Shown one piece after another: positions 1 through 12,112 of a DNA stretch of 64,000 nucleotides. This DNA is from Saturnia japonica (lineage: Eukaryota > Arthropoda > Insecta > Lepidoptera > Saturniidae). The notes under the pieces are model-generated. The model was not told the origin of the DNA. It made no database searches and saw nothing but the letters and a program-made list of their open reading frames with translations. The stretch spans positions 3,348,001 to 3,412,000 of the forward strand of contig CM065314.1 of assembly GCA_033032175.1 (NCBI GenBank), given 5' to 3'. Each line of letters begins with the position of its first letter. The stretch's first letter is position 1. Position numbers and translations under genes: made by a program.

Positions 1-89
1 GTAATGCGAGGCATTTGAGCGCGAAATTTGAAATTCGCGTTATAGTGAAACCGCGCGTAACGGGGTCGCGCTAAGCGGGGTATTACCTG
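1..89 (-). mobile_element. pogo/Tigger-like transposon terminus (partial)
   Basis: Read on the minus strand, the segment starts CAGGTAATACCCCGCTTAGC at base 89, followed by CpG-rich sequence ending in a TATAACGCG motif. CAG starts, TTAGCGCG and TATAACG motifs are typical of pogo/Tigger-type terminal repeats. It is followed on the plus strand by TA (90-91), which fits a TA target duplication. The other end lies outside the window. Family assignment is by style of terminus only. Confidence 0.45.
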
Positions 90-109
90 TATTAAAAAAA
101 AATCTTTAT

Positions 110-275
110 AGGTTTAGCGTTTGGCGAAAACGATGTGGCCCAAGGCCCAAGATGGTAGCACGCTAAACCTAGTGGCAGAACTTGGCTCTCGTGTGCAGCT
201 GCCGGAACACACCTACAGGTGTAGTGAGACAGATTTTCAATTTGAGAGCGGGAACTTATGCAGGCGGGCATTAGA
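110..275 (-). repeat. tRNA-headed SINE family S1, 3' part
   Basis: Contains the block 'gtggcccaaggcccaagatggtagcacgct..' that recurs, in either orientation, near 19.6, 33.2, 43.5, 61.3 and 63.6 kb. In complete copies (such as 43480-43740) the opposite end carries a pol III A/B-box-like head, so this copy is the 3' part on the minus strand. The 63-codon reading frame here is incidental. Confidence 0.5.
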
Positions 276-312
276 AAATACGATATTTTCCTACACAGAA
301 AGCTTAGGCTGA

Positions 313-964
313 TTAAAGGGATTCAAATTTACGGCGGTCGAAGCGGTATGTCCGTACAACCTACCAATGAGCCAATACTAAAATTCAAAATTTAATGTCA
401 GGTAAAATTATATTATTTGATGGGTTACAAAAAAAAATCATAGCAAAAATAAGCTGTCACTCATCGTAGTTCGGTTCAGGGTCGACGTGGAAATAGCCGA
501 GCTTTATTACCAACGATAGATTAAAAAATACATTAGCGAGACAAACATGTCTGTCAGTGTCGTGCACTGAAAGTGATATACTAATATGTACAGTCACGTC
601 TTCAATATATATTAACATTATTTTTTTACACGTATTTAAATATAATATTTTTTTACAGCACAGTACAACGTCATCATTGTTATTTAGCTTCCATAAGAAA
701 AATCGTAATGGAGCATCATAACATAAACTTAGCTTTGAAAAAATATATCGAAAAATCAATAATATCGGCAGAACATTATCGATATCGATATCTGTAAATA
801 TTAAATATCGATAAATATGTCAAACTTTAACAATTACATTCAATTTCACACTTGTTAAACTTTACACTACGCGTTACACTTGAAGGTTTATAATTAATGC
901 AACTTATACAAAATAGCCACGACCGATGTTCGCGTTAATTGCGACAAAATTTAATAACAATAAA
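313..964. other. Unassigned AT-rich sequence
   Basis: No gene or repeat recognised. A short self-complementary patch made of repeated ATCGATA motifs lies at about 777-815. Confidence 0.5.
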
Positions 965-1250
965 TAAAAGGAAACCCGACTGCAACAAAAACACTTCACA
1001 AAATTTTTTTTGTAATATTTTTGCTTTTTATTTGATTCTCAGACGTCCTAAGTCTCTTCCACTTTAAGACGAATCTAATGACACCTGGTATGCTAAAATC
1101 CATTAAACCGTTTAGGCTACAGAGCGTGTCAAATAAATAGAATAGGAATATAAATATAAAAATATATAAATAGAACATAGAATACATATATACGCTCGAA
1201 AAACATAGCCCTCTTTTTTTCACAGTCAGATAAACGGCAACCATACGCTA
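965..1250 (-). repeat. Dispersed repeat family R, with unoccupied hAT site
   Basis: On the minus strand this matches the sequence flanking the hAT-like element at 16078-17337: 'gacacgctct', 'cggtttaatggattttagc', then 'ataccaggtgtcattag', then 'aatcaaataaaaagc'. The copy at 16 kb has ATACGAGG duplicated around an insertion, while this copy has a single ATACCAGG. It therefore serves as a natural empty site. A third partial copy lies at about 40560-40690. Confidence 0.7.
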
Positions 1251-1284
1251 GGGACGCTTGTAATAGTGTATGCATTTAGTATCA

Positions 1285-1430
1285 CTAACGCGCTGCCTGC
1301 CTTAAACCCCCCTTACCCCCAAGGAGCTCTGGAAACCCTACTCACTACAGGAACACAACACAAGGTTATTTAGCCGCGATCTTCTGTAGGGTTGAAGTAT
1401 TCCACCAATTAATTAGACTGCCCCGAGTAG
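1285..1430 (-). repeat. LINE 3'-UTR-like repeat fragment
   Basis: The motifs 'ggagctctggaaaccctac' and 'aggaacacaacacaagg' are the reverse complement of 16850-16990, which reads 'gtagggtttccagagctcc'. The two copies are in opposite orientation. The pattern resembles 3'-UTRs of lepidopteran LINEs, but no coding part is present. Confidence 0.5.
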
Positions 1431-1556
1431 AGATAAAACTCTAAATAAATTTTTTAGTACCTTAACTACCTCTCTTCAATAAATCAGATCAATAGTTCTG
1501 GATATTACCCCCTTACAAACAAAGAACCTCACCAACTTTACCTCTTTATAATAATT

Positions 1557-1773
1557 GTTCATACATACATACATACGTACACCCACAGTTCGCCGTGATG
1601 TTTGTAGGTCCCATGTAATAGCGAGCGAGCCTATTGCCATTAATAGGGCACGAAGCCCAAACTCCGAGCTGCTAATGAGAAAATCATAGAAAAACCCAAT
1701 AACACTTTGCTCGACCTGGGATTCGAACCCAGGACCTCGAGCGTAGCAGTCACGCTTCCAACCACTAGGCTAA
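1557..1773 (-). repeat. tRNA-derived SINE family S2
   Basis: On the minus strand the element begins with an A-box-like TTAGCCTAGTGGTT (about 1760-1773) and a B box GGGTTCGAATCCCAGG (about 1715-1731). It then carries the family body 'tgttattgggtttttc' and ends in a (GTAT)n tail at 1558-1577. Matching copies are at 21516-21778 and 34622-34860. The tRNA cloverleaf is not intact, so this is a SINE and not a tRNA gene. Confidence 0.8.
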
Positions 1774-1775
1774 TG

Positions 1776-2130
1776 ATGAAGACATATATTAAATTATATT
1801 AGATACATATTACATAATATAGTGAATGTTTAATGTGGAGATTACGATGTCTACTAAACTATTATAAATATAGATTGTAGGTAGTAACACAACAATCTGG
1901 TACATTAACAGATTTAACATAACAAGCCGCTTTCACCGGACGGTTTCAGGAGAGGTGGTTACAACTGCGTGGGAGTCTGTTTATGTTTGTTTATACGCTT
2001 TATGGAAATTATGTTGTGTTTTTATTTTAACGTAGGGCTGGCACTTTATAGAAAATGTTTATAATAGGACACAATTCGCTCGTTTCGGCACATCCTCGTT
2101 ATAGGATCAATTTGTACATAAAGTATATGA
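1776..2130. other. Unassigned sequence
   Basis: Nothing recognised apart from AT-rich sequence; no reading frame of note. Confidence 0.5.
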
Positions 2131-2210
2131 CTAGCTGTGCCTCACGGTTTAACCCTTCGAGCCCGTATCCTTGTTCCCATTTCCTGTACTAGCCAGATTT
2201 CTTCACGTCC
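2131..2210 (-). mobile_element. Helitron-like 3' end (family C), truncated
   Basis: Minus-strand sequence ends 'ccgtgaggcacagCTAG' followed by T. The same last 20 bases close the complete copy at 31861-32465. CTAG before T and a short upstream hairpin are the Helitron 3' signature. The inner extent of this copy is not clear. Confidence 0.5.
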
Positions 2211-3295
2211 ATAAATAAGTACTGCAATGATTCTTAAGATCGCAGCGTGAATTTATATAAGTAGCCTATATGTATAATAATACTAGAAGTATAGCAATAA
2301 AAGATTTAAGTATCATAGCCCATTGGCTACAATCCCATTGGATTGTAGACTGTCCAGAACTCCTTTCGAAAATTCAGCTGTGTGTAACTGTGCTGTAGCT
2401 GTGTGCACATATAAAATTAAGAAAACTCAAACGGTTATAAATACCATTTGTAAGGACAACATATACACAAAATTAATTTTATAATCCGGGCGTTCAAACA
2501 ATTTAATTCTTTAGACGTTAGTGTTGATATATTTACTAGAAGTGTGTCTTCCTTAAGGCACAGTTTATGCAGAGACTTTTTCACTAATTTTAAGTTTGTG
2601 ATAATTTTTGTGTTTCATTTCGTGGCTTACTGCCTTTCTTTTCTTGTAATTGGCCTTTCATTTCGATTATTTTTACTACTATTTCTAACAACTGTAAGTT
2701 TTTCTAACAATGTAAAATAAAATAAAAATAATAACCTTCCCCTATAAATAGGTTATAAAGTGAGATTAGTACGTTCAGACAAACAAACAAGCAATCTCTT
2801 GAGCTTTTTAATATTCGTATATAATATAAGTTGTAATCACACATAGTTGTCAAAACGTTTGTCCTAGTTATAGATTGCTCAGTAAGTGCTAATAGAATAA
2901 TGAACGTCCAATAAACCATTTTCTGAAAAGTGTAGCAACCCTAAAATAACAGATTATACTCTCGAAAAGATATACTCGGTTAATTAATAGTTTACAGTAC
3001 CGTTATCTTCTACTTCGATCGTTACTTCAATATATTTAAACAGCATAAAGTTGTGGGTGCAATTTGAATTTGTTATCCCAACAAGTTATCAGTTTTATGT
3101 AAATTAAAACTTGATCTACGAAACTGACGTAAATACTACATATTAGCATGCCATAAATCACTTTTCATAGAAACATATATTTTTTTTTTTTTTTAAGTTT
3201 GTTATTAATGAGACATGTAATTAATTTATTTTACTGTGGTATGTGCTATTGTTGCCAGACATTACAAAATAATTGAAAAGCAAGCTGTTTAAATA
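2211..3295. other. Unassigned AT-rich sequence
   Basis: No gene or repeat recognised. A T run lies at 3179-3195. Short reading frames here show no recognisable product. Confidence 0.5.
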
Positions 3296-3545
3296 ACAAG
3301 ACAATTTTTAACAAAAAGTAATCCAACATCAATGGTTTCGAGGAGTTCCCCGGTGTATCTTCGAAGTCAAAGGTCCAATGGCAATGAAATTATATTAGGC
3401 CCACCATTTAGGTAACCTCTTTCCATTGAAAAAATAATCAACTAAATAGGTTTCATAAATAAATAAGTAATGGCTGAACATCCATAAAAAATATACATTC
3501 GAATTGAGAACCTCATCCTTTTTTGACGTCGGTTAAAAAAATGAA
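3296..3545 (-). repeat. LINE-tail-like repeat family T
   Basis: Minus strand carries 'aaccgacgtcaaaaaagg', 'ggatgttcagccatta' and 'ttgccattggacctttgac'. Related copies are at 29938-30050 (minus), 30055-30215 (plus), 46555-46800 (plus) and 59640-59830 (plus). The family resembles LINE 3' regions; no coding sequence is present. Confidence 0.55.
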
Positions 3546-3649
3546 GGATAAAAAGGTATGTAATTATTTTATTTTTATTTAAAAACAAGTGCGAGGAAAA
3601 ACTATTTCACTCAATTGTCTGAAGATTTTCAAGTTATTGTTCGGCGTTA

Positions 3650-3890
3650 ATAATTTAGCTGAACACACGTGCGATCTGGCGATCTATATGCGACGTCGCG
3701 GGGTTAACGGCCCACGTCCTTGCCCGGATCGGAATGACCGACAACCCCAGCGGCCTTGAGACGCCCAGCTTATCAGCGGTTTCGTTTGGTGTCTGTTATC
3801 AGCGGGAACGGGATATTTGGGCCTTCCCACGCACAACACAAACATCCTTGCCTAGTCTCTGATCGGTTATATCAACTTCACTCATTCGAT
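3650..3890. other. GC-richer unassigned island
   Basis: Stands out from its surroundings by a local cluster of CpG-rich words (for example gcgacgtcgcgg at 3689-3700). No frame, terminal repeat or tail was found. It may be an old retroelement fragment. Confidence 0.35.
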
Positions 3891-4087
3891 ATGCTTTTAC
3901 AGCCAAAGTAAAAATGGACAAATAAATTTACGCGTATTTCATCATATTAAATCTAAAAATAATTTAATAACAAATAATAACGCATATAGTTGATCAAAAA
4001 ATAGAAGCAATGAAAAACTTAGTAAAAACTTTAAAATTTATGCTTTTATCACGCACTAAAAATTGTAAAAAAAAAATTTTACTTATA

Positions 4088-4904
4088 CAGTGTAAACTCT
4101 TTATAACACTATCCTTTATAACGATAAACTCCCTATAACGTTGAAATGAGCCCAACTTGGTTGGTTTGCGTTAAAACCCACATACTGAAACACTCTTTAT
4201 AGCGATACGCCATTCTCTATTACGAAGAAATGTGTTCATATTTTTAGACAGTAAATATGTATTATCGGTATTATTGTTTATGTTATGTTATCAGGTAACA
4301 AAAGACTATGAAGCTCCGAAAAATCCGAGGTTGGTCTAGCTTTTGTTATCCTTAATTGCCTTGAACACGTGCAGTTTTGGCGACAGAACTGTTATTTTTG
4401 TGTCTCGTGTTAGGTTATTATGTGATATTATTGTGTTTACGTGTTATGTACTATGTGTTACGATAAAATAGATTGATACAGACAATATTATAGAGAAATG
4501 TTAGCGAATACGCTACATTATAAATTGCATGTTATATATTAAGATGTATATAAACGATTATGTATTGGGTGTCACATATATGAAAATAGAACTAATATAT
4601 AATAGATTAATGCATAGAGTAAGTCAATAGAGTAAGAATAAACAATGTTATAGAAACTTTACGAACAGAAAACGGTGATGCCGCCCGTAAATTGCATTGT
4701 TTTTGGCTTATATACGGAATATATACAGTAATATATACAGACTATATGTGTATACAATAATTTAGAAGCATTTATTATCTAAGACATACATATTAAAAAT
4801 TCTTGTTAATTTGGTTGTTTTTTGGTCACTCCATATAACGAAAACTCTCTATAACGACAAAAAATGCTCAGACCCTTGAGTTTCGTTATAAAGAGTTTAC
4901 ACTG
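4088..4904. mobile_element. pogo-like MITE (complete copy 1)
   Basis: Bounded by CAGTGTAAACTCTTTATAAC at 4088-4107 and its exact inverse at 4885-4904, with TA on both sides (4086-4087 and 4905-4906). Both ends carry repeated subterminal motifs of the form CTATAACG/TTATAACG. CAG starts with TA duplication fit the pogo branch of Tc1/mariner. No transposase frame is visible in 817 bp, so it is non-autonomous. Copy 2, at 46846-48860, is interrupted by a Tc1 element. Confidence 0.85.
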
Positions 4905-4906
4905 TA

Positions 4907-5879
4907 TTAGTTATGATATAAGTTGCCTTTGCCAATATTTAAACTTCAGTGTAGAGAAAAGATGTGAAAGATACATTCGGTAGTTATTAGTAAGCTTGTC
5001 GCTAATTTTATATCCAATAATTAATCCAAAAAGCGTGGCGCGCTTTGTTTAAGCTAATTAAAAATACACACAATCAAAAATCGCCCCACGCATCACAAAA
5101 AATATTAACATACCTGCATAATATAATTTTTGTGAATTTCAATCTTAAACGAGTTAACTTTACTTACACTTGCATATTTAAATTTATTATCGTTCGTATT
5201 ATACGTATGTACCTATTCGTAATTCAATATTTAATAATTCAATTTTTATTTTTATCCAAGCCTTATCCCTATCGTTTCCCATATATTTTACAAAAACTTG
5301 TACTTGTTGCATTTTTACCTTAACCATGTATTATACAGTAAAAAATATTTTTTCCGGAAAGCGACACTACTTTTGGAAAAAAAAAAGAAATTACAAATAT
5401 ATATATATATATATATATATATTAAATCTAACTTTTGAGCAGCATGATGCAAAATTTCATAAATGTTATTAAAACCAATACATATTAGATAGTTAGATAC
5501 GTACCACAAGAGGTTACCCACGCTTGACTCGAACCTGAAACAATGGAAATTGTCTAGTTAATAATCATTAAATAATATCATAGAAAGCTATAGACAGCTG
5601 CATTCGCTTTGGCAGTCAAGGCCTCTGCAGTTCGTCGAACCGAAAAGACGATACGGGAATTAAGTTTCCCAAAACCTATAAAAAGTAGTGTAATAAATAG
5701 GGAAATTAATTCAGCTAACATTTACGTACTAAATATACACGAACTGTGGGCCAGCTTTGGAAACTGTCCGAACTAGATGTAATAAAACAAATAGTAAAAA
5801 ACGTTACATTTCTTGATTAGTGTTTATTTGACGTTCCAACTAAACATTTCTACATTTAATAATATATACATAATATATA
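4907..5879. other. Unassigned sequence with a TA microsatellite
   Basis: A run of about 12 TA units lies at 5398-5421. Two short frames here, one on each strand, are AT-driven and show no recognisable product. Confidence 0.5.
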
Positions 5880-6238
5880 CTAGCGGTCGCCCAATGATCG
5901 AAATTCAACCAGCGACTTTTTAATCATAGACTATTAATTTCTGTTTGACATTTGCAGTATGAACGTAAACAATGAATATTAAATCACTGGCTGTCACTTT
6001 TCATTGAGTGACAATGTCAATATTTTGGGGGTCTAAGTTCAATGGCACTGGTCGTTTTAGGATTTGCAGTTTAATTTATTTAATTCAATATATTAGTAAG
6101 AGATATTATAATATCAATTTTAGATTTCTGCATTCCTCCATATAAACTTTAACCATGCCAAATCTCAGTCTTCCGTGCACGCAATACGCTTAAAAAGGAG
6201 GTAGAAAGTATTTGCTTCACGTATTAATATAATAATGA
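5880..6238 (-). mobile_element. Non-autonomous Helitron-like element, family A (copy 1)
   Basis: Read on the minus strand it starts TCATTATTATATTAATACGTG and ends in a CGATC/GACCG hairpin directly followed by CTAG, then T. Body motifs 'agatttggcatggttaaag' and 'ttgtcactcaatgaaaagtg' recur in copies at 14591, 31263 and 52843/58337. Ends TC and CTAG with insertion between A/T and T match Helitrons. No Rep/helicase is encoded. Confidence 0.75.
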
Positions 6239-6397
6239 TGATAATGATAAATAAATAGCCAAACAAATTATTAAATGTTACTTTTGTATTACTTTTTCAT
6301 GTCATTGCATGTGTTAAGTCTGTGGACGTGCGTCATAGTCATAACTATTTTCATATGGTTTTATTAGACGAACACACCAACAGCTTTATAATGATTA

Positions 6398-6860
6398 CTA
6401 GCGGTGCCCCGCGGTTTCGCACATGTTTATTACGCAGTGATTGTTTTACTGTAGTCGTTTTTGTTCAATGACATAAGCTTCCCTTGTACAAAATTTCATA
6501 AGAATGGGTTAAACCGTTTTTGAGTTAAAATCAGGGGCTGAGCTTTAAATATCATGCTCCGTTGAATGGGGAATCCAATTTTTTTACAGATTGATCACTT
6601 TATAATAAGCCTTAATATAAAATTTCATACTGCGGAAAAAATTAATTTTGATAAACTTTTTTTTAAATTGCAATTTTAATACGTCACCATATAAATTTAA
6701 TTAGTTGGCATAAAGCTCACTTTTGAATGACAGGTAAAATTTTTCAAAGATCGTAATGTATATATTTTTGAGGTGATAACTTCTTATGGAAGGGTAAACC
6801 GCTTCGTAACGTAACGCGTTACGGCGCCATTAATAGTAGCATAGTTTCAGTCAATCCCAA
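6398..6860 (-). mobile_element. Helitron-like element, family B (inner end unclear)
   Basis: Minus-strand 3' end has the GCGGGGCACCGC hairpin followed by TAG, sharing the last 15 or so bases with the complete copy at 24435-24807. CTAG occupies 6398-6401 (inverse complement). The 5' TC end is not clear; the extent given is approximate. Confidence 0.5.
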
Positions 6861-7857
6861 CAACACGCTAGATTCGAATCCTCGCCGGAATTCCTTTCTC
6901 TCTTTCGTTTGTTTTTATTTTCTTTTTGATTATTTTATGTTATCATTTCTGTCGAGCGTCCCGAGACGCACAATTTTTACGATTATTGTGTTATCTACGT
7001 CAAACAGGACCTGCTTTAACGTTTTGTGCCGTTTTGAATTTGCGTGAGATATTTTCATTTTTCCATTGTGGTGGTAAAATTGGTTAAGTTAGGTTCGAAC
7101 AGCGATGTACTACAAATATGTTGACGAACATATCAAGCAGGAAATTTGGATAAATATACAATATGTACAACCAAACCACAGATTTTGAATATACATCATT
7201 TCAAATTAATTTAACTCAGCAACAAACAATTATGAGTTGACAGGTCCTTAATACTAAATTAAAGTCGGAATTAAAAAGCAAATAAATCATTAAAATCGAT
7301 ATTATGTTACAAGGCTTTTTTTTAACCACATACAAAACAAATTAACGAACACCCTTTGATTTTAAAATAATGTAAGCGCGATCAAGTTTTCAAAACACTC
7401 TACTATATCTGATTCTAAACGATTAAACAACGCCACCTAAATTACATAAACCTAATCGAACAGTACAATTAATTACCCTTAAAAATGTAACAACACTTTG
7501 TTCAAGCACGTTATCACACAATAGTATTAAAGTACAAGCCGCTATCTTGTTTTCGAGCCCTCATTACCCTTATGTACATTCGGGCAGAAGGTCATAGTAC
7601 ATAATCGTAAAACAATCGTATCGACGCGACACCACATTCGATTTGAACTGCGGCAAGGTTTCGATGCATATTTAACAAGATTGCCGGGTGGTCCCGTGTG
7701 GTCGCCGCTGCGCCGGTGTATCGATTACGGATATTCGCGGTTACCGTACTAGGTCTCAACTCTCAACTTTGTTCGCAATACTTGCCGATCTGTTGACTCA
7801 ACTGGATGTAGTTTAATAATTCTATAGAAGAATTAATAATTAAGATAAATGGTTTCT
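6861..7857. other. Unassigned sequence
   Basis: No gene or repeat recognised. A slightly GC-richer patch occupies about 7640-7760 with no frame or terminal repeat. Confidence 0.45.
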
Positions 7858-8132
7858 TCTATACCAATATTATAAAGAGGAAGTATTTGATTTTTCGGTT
7901 GTAATAGATAAACTCAAAAACTACTGGACCGATTAAAAAAAATCTTTCACAAATATAAAGCTACATTATCAGCGAGTAAAATAGGCTATAATATTATAAT
8001 TAGAAAAAAATAATTTATTCCTCAGAAAAATGTCTATAGTTTTACACAAAATATAAAAAATTGCCTACACGGGTGCGTTGGCAATGTTGGTCGTATAAAA
8101 TTAACACGGGTGAAACCGTGGGGCTCAACTAG
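7858..8132 (+). mobile_element. Helitron-like element, family C (short copy)
   Basis: Starts TCTATACCAATATTATAAAG after a T, contains 'actggaccgatt', and ends with hairpin ACGG..CCGT (ACGGGTGAAACCGT) and CTAG followed by T. The same hairpin closes 31861-32465. No coding capacity in 275 bp. Confidence 0.7.
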
Positions 8133-9374
8133 TATTGTATAAATATGCCCGTAGATATAATTCATATAATTTTTGAAGTTTTGTTTCGTTTCGTTATTTA
8201 GTAGAAAGTAAAATTTAGAACTTCGCGCATCTTGTGACGGAAGTGCCATCAATGATAATAATTTGAATTCGTTTTACTGACTTTTATTAACATTAAAATA
8301 ATGTTTATTTATACATCATTCAATTTTACAAAATAAAAAAGTCAGAAAATTGTCATGGCAAAACATAAAACTTCTTACATGCATACATAGGTACGAAAAA
8401 AAATTTAATTTTTTATTTTGCTCCTTAAGAATCGTCTTTCATATGAGAACACCGGTTAGGAAATTTTATGAGGAGTGAAATTAATACAAACGTTAACTCA
8501 AAATCGTTACGATTTTCTGCGCGTGCGCAACGTACCTTGCGCACACCTTTCATTTTGAAAATGTATGTGTATACTTGTATACAGAATAGTACTTAAGAAG
8601 TAAGTTCTAGTCGTGCGTCGGAAATGACAAACAGTTCTTTTAATGGTAGCCCGGAAACCTGATGGCTGTGTACCTGACGGTAAGCACACAACGACCACTG
8701 AAAGATCAACAATACATCACCGGTTAACACTGTTATGCTACAAGCCTCTCGGCAACCGGATATAAACATGCTGGTTCATCCTGGAAATCAACAAACTAAA
8801 AGAGTGTCGTCATGTGTCACTGCGAAGGGTTTATTGTTATGTACATGGTGGTTGCTTTCCATTCGGACACAATTGTCGTGTTCTACAATCCAGTAATACT
8901 AAAATCAACTACATTCGCCGATACATAATATACACAATTAATAAAACTGAAGTGGCTGTTTGTAATGACAAAATTATAAAATATATTAACAATACTCCAT
9001 GATTACTACAATGAATAATACTTATTGTGTTCAGATATCGCGGAAAAACAAAGGATTGTCGACACGTCACTATTTGTGGTTATTGTGGTTCCAATAGAAT
9101 ATATCTCCGTATTCTATTGGGTCAAATATTGGAAATTAATCGGTGACGCTAAAATGCAAAATGCTAAACAAAATACTTAGACACTAAAGCTATATACCCC
9201 GGAAATGTTTTCATCGCAATTTCCTTATTTTTTATTCTGCAGAATACCTTATTTAACTGCCTGCAGATGAAAGCTGTCTGCCCATTATTCCTCATAAAGT
9301 AATTGGAAGACATTTAAAATTGGTTAAATGCTATTTAGTTACCAATTACTACAGTAGGCAAATATATTTAACCT
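8133..9374. other. Unassigned sequence with one strong hairpin
   Basis: At 9091-9120 two perfect 11-base inverted arms (CCAATAGAATA / TATTCTATTGG) flank an 8-base loop. Nothing else recognised; the two short frames at 8.0-8.7 kb do not resemble known proteins. Confidence 0.5.
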
Positions 9375-11171
9375 TCTGGCTCCCAGACATCAAATTTTTT
9401 TCGCAAAATTGCCATATATGCCATCCCCGGGAGCCAAATTAGTAAATTAAACTTCAATTTCTACTAATCTATGAGTGTACTGCAAATTAATGCGTTTTTT
9501 CCTGTATCTATCTACTGAGACATAAGATTCCCTATATTGGAAGACATGATTTCATTAAAGTAAACATATTCCTTACGAAAATATGTCTCAAACAAGTCAA
9601 CACAATGTTCAATTTAATAGTCTCCAAAACACATTGCCGTGTATAACCAAAATTAACATCCATCAGAGATCATTTACTGATAGATAGCAGCTAGTACTAA
9701 GAGCTAAATTTGAAAAGTCCTGCTAACACGTAATTAGTTATTTATATAAATTTGCTTTATAATAATTTAGGCCATTTTGCCTAACCATTGTCAGACAACA
9801 ACAAAAAAATCTTAGAACAACAACTATTTCTGCCTATTAAATGATATTTTTATATATTTAGTTTATAGATGACTATATTTTTGAGTATAGATGGATATAT
9901 TTAAGCTTTATGTACTAGGAGTCACACTATAGCGCCAAGGCCAACTTGACCAAGCGGATACACAGAATTTTGCACCCGCTGATAATAAACTGATTTTAGT
10001 AATATGTCTTTATTAAATATTACGTTAATAATACTATAATAATAATAAGTACATTCAAACTAAAACATTACGAACTTATGTAAAAACATATTTAGAAATC
10101 ACGAGGTATATGTCGCGAATATCTCACTATAGATGCTTAAGCACGGGTGCTCAAAGTGAGCATTAGCGAATGTTCACGCGAGGTAGCTTTTGCTCAGTGT
10201 GAGCTGAGCCAAGAGATCCGCGTGAACAGGTTTGTACGTCGTTACTCGAACTACTAATTAAATTCAAATTAGTACAGAACTATGAGACATTGAATTAACA
10301 TTCCACTGGACCAGCAATGCGACCACAACAAGCTTATCTTACAAACGTTTTATATTAAACTAGATATATCCCCGCGGTTTTTTTCGTGTTAAATAAGTGT
10401 TGTAGATTGAAGTTATAACCTTTCGCAATAAAAGTATTTTCTAAGTCGAAGTGATAATTCCAGAGTTTAAAGCGTTCACACATGCATTATCTCCAGCTGT
10501 ATAATCTACCAGTTCACAGTTGGGCCCACAGATGTTCTGCCCTTTCCAGTAGTCAAATCAATAGACCATAGCGCCCACGGCCCACCAATCGCATTCAGCG
10601 ATAGCATAAAACTACTTCATGAAAAAACACTTAGACCCATAAACTTTCATGGTGATGATCGGTCAAACGATGTTTGAGTCAAAGTAAGTTAACGAACTAA
10701 CACCCGCGAATTAAAAACAATACATTATGCAAATTATGAAATTATGGCACTATAACACTAACTATATCTACTATAACACAAATAAGCTAATAAAACATTA
10801 TAGTAATCCTAGATGATCTAACTAATTACATGAACATTTTACACCTAATCACGCTGAAACCTGTTCATGCCGGTAAATCTTCGAGTGCCACGAACCGTTA
10901 ACTTCCATTATCTGATTTTTTTTACAAGTCTCCCAAAACTGATGATTGTTTGTAACAATGTCTGTCATGACGGCGGAACGGAGTGCCAGTTCGTGAAATC
11001 AACGTCGACCTCGTTACGGCAAGTTATCTGTTGCATTCTTTAAAGTTGACAGTGTGATAAATTGCTCCATCTGTTCAAATCTCGCATGCCGATGGCTCGA
11101 CGGAGTCTCATTCATAACAAAGGTAATTACTTTTATTATTAACTATTATGTACTTAGACTTCATAATAAAA
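9375..11171. other. Unassigned sequence with two inverted repeats
   Basis: A loose inverted repeat TGGCTCCC...GGGAGCCA spans about 9378-9437. A perfect 10-base pair TGTTCACGCG / CGCGTGAACA spans 10171-10228 and encloses a smaller GCTCA..TGAGC hairpin. Possible MITE remnants; otherwise nothing recognised. Confidence 0.45.
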
Positions 11172-11376
11172 TCTTATATATAAAAATTTTGTGTGCATCT
11201 GTCAATAATCTGATCGTGTAACTTCGGGACCACTTGACGCAATGAGCTTATATTCAGATACAATATTTATTTTATCTAAACGATGATTCATAGCTGTGTT
11301 AGGACACGATAGGTGGCGTTGTGGTCGAGACATTAACTATCGTAAAGGTCAGAACAACATTTGCCGGGCCAGCTGG
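11172..11376 (+). mobile_element. Helitron-like element, short
   Basis: Starts A/TCTTATATATAAAAATTTTG and ends 'gccgggccagCTGG' followed by T. CTGG satisfies the Helitron CTRR rule. The hairpin is weak, so this rests mainly on the start and the end motif. Confidence 0.45.
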
Positions 11377-12112
11377 TAAAACAAATTTGTTAGCCCTAGT
11401 CCTCGCGAAGACAGCGTTTAATCAACACGCCAGCCCTTAGTTCAGGGCCGTGCCACGAGGGGTGCATAGCACCTGGGCAGTAATCTACAAGGGCCTGCAA
11501 AAAAAGGAAATCAGACCATGTGTGCAAAGAGTACAAAATGCTATTACTAAAGTTGTCATTCTCTATATTTAATTGTCTTTCAATTCCTTGTCTGTGTAAA
11601 AACTGTAAGTAAAAGTTAAGAGCAATAACTATATTTTAATTAATATTACCTAACTATATGTGATGTTTTTAACTTAATGCAGAAAATATTGCATTATTTA
11701 GTAGGCAAGCATATTGTTGCGGACAGCGAGCGGGGCGAACGAATAACGATAGTCTAATAGTATAAAATGAACAAGTAAATAAAATAATACGTGTTAGGAA
11801 TAAGGTTTATAAATACGTGTTAGGAATAGATATAATAATATGAACTAAATATGTGTGAATATGTGTATTTTAAAACGATTAGAATAAGAATATAGCTAGT
11901 TGTAAGTTTAAAGGTATAAATTTCACTAGTTGTAAGGATGAACCATGCCAGACTCGGAACATCTGGCATGGTGACTCATGGTACTGCCGAGAGCGCGCAC
12001 ACAGGGCGTGCGCGCTCATTGGCTGAGCGACGCCCCCGCACGGAATCCATCGCACTACCGGTTGCGAGGCAAAGGGCGAGGTTAAATATAGCGGAGAGGG
12101 CGGCAGTACTGC

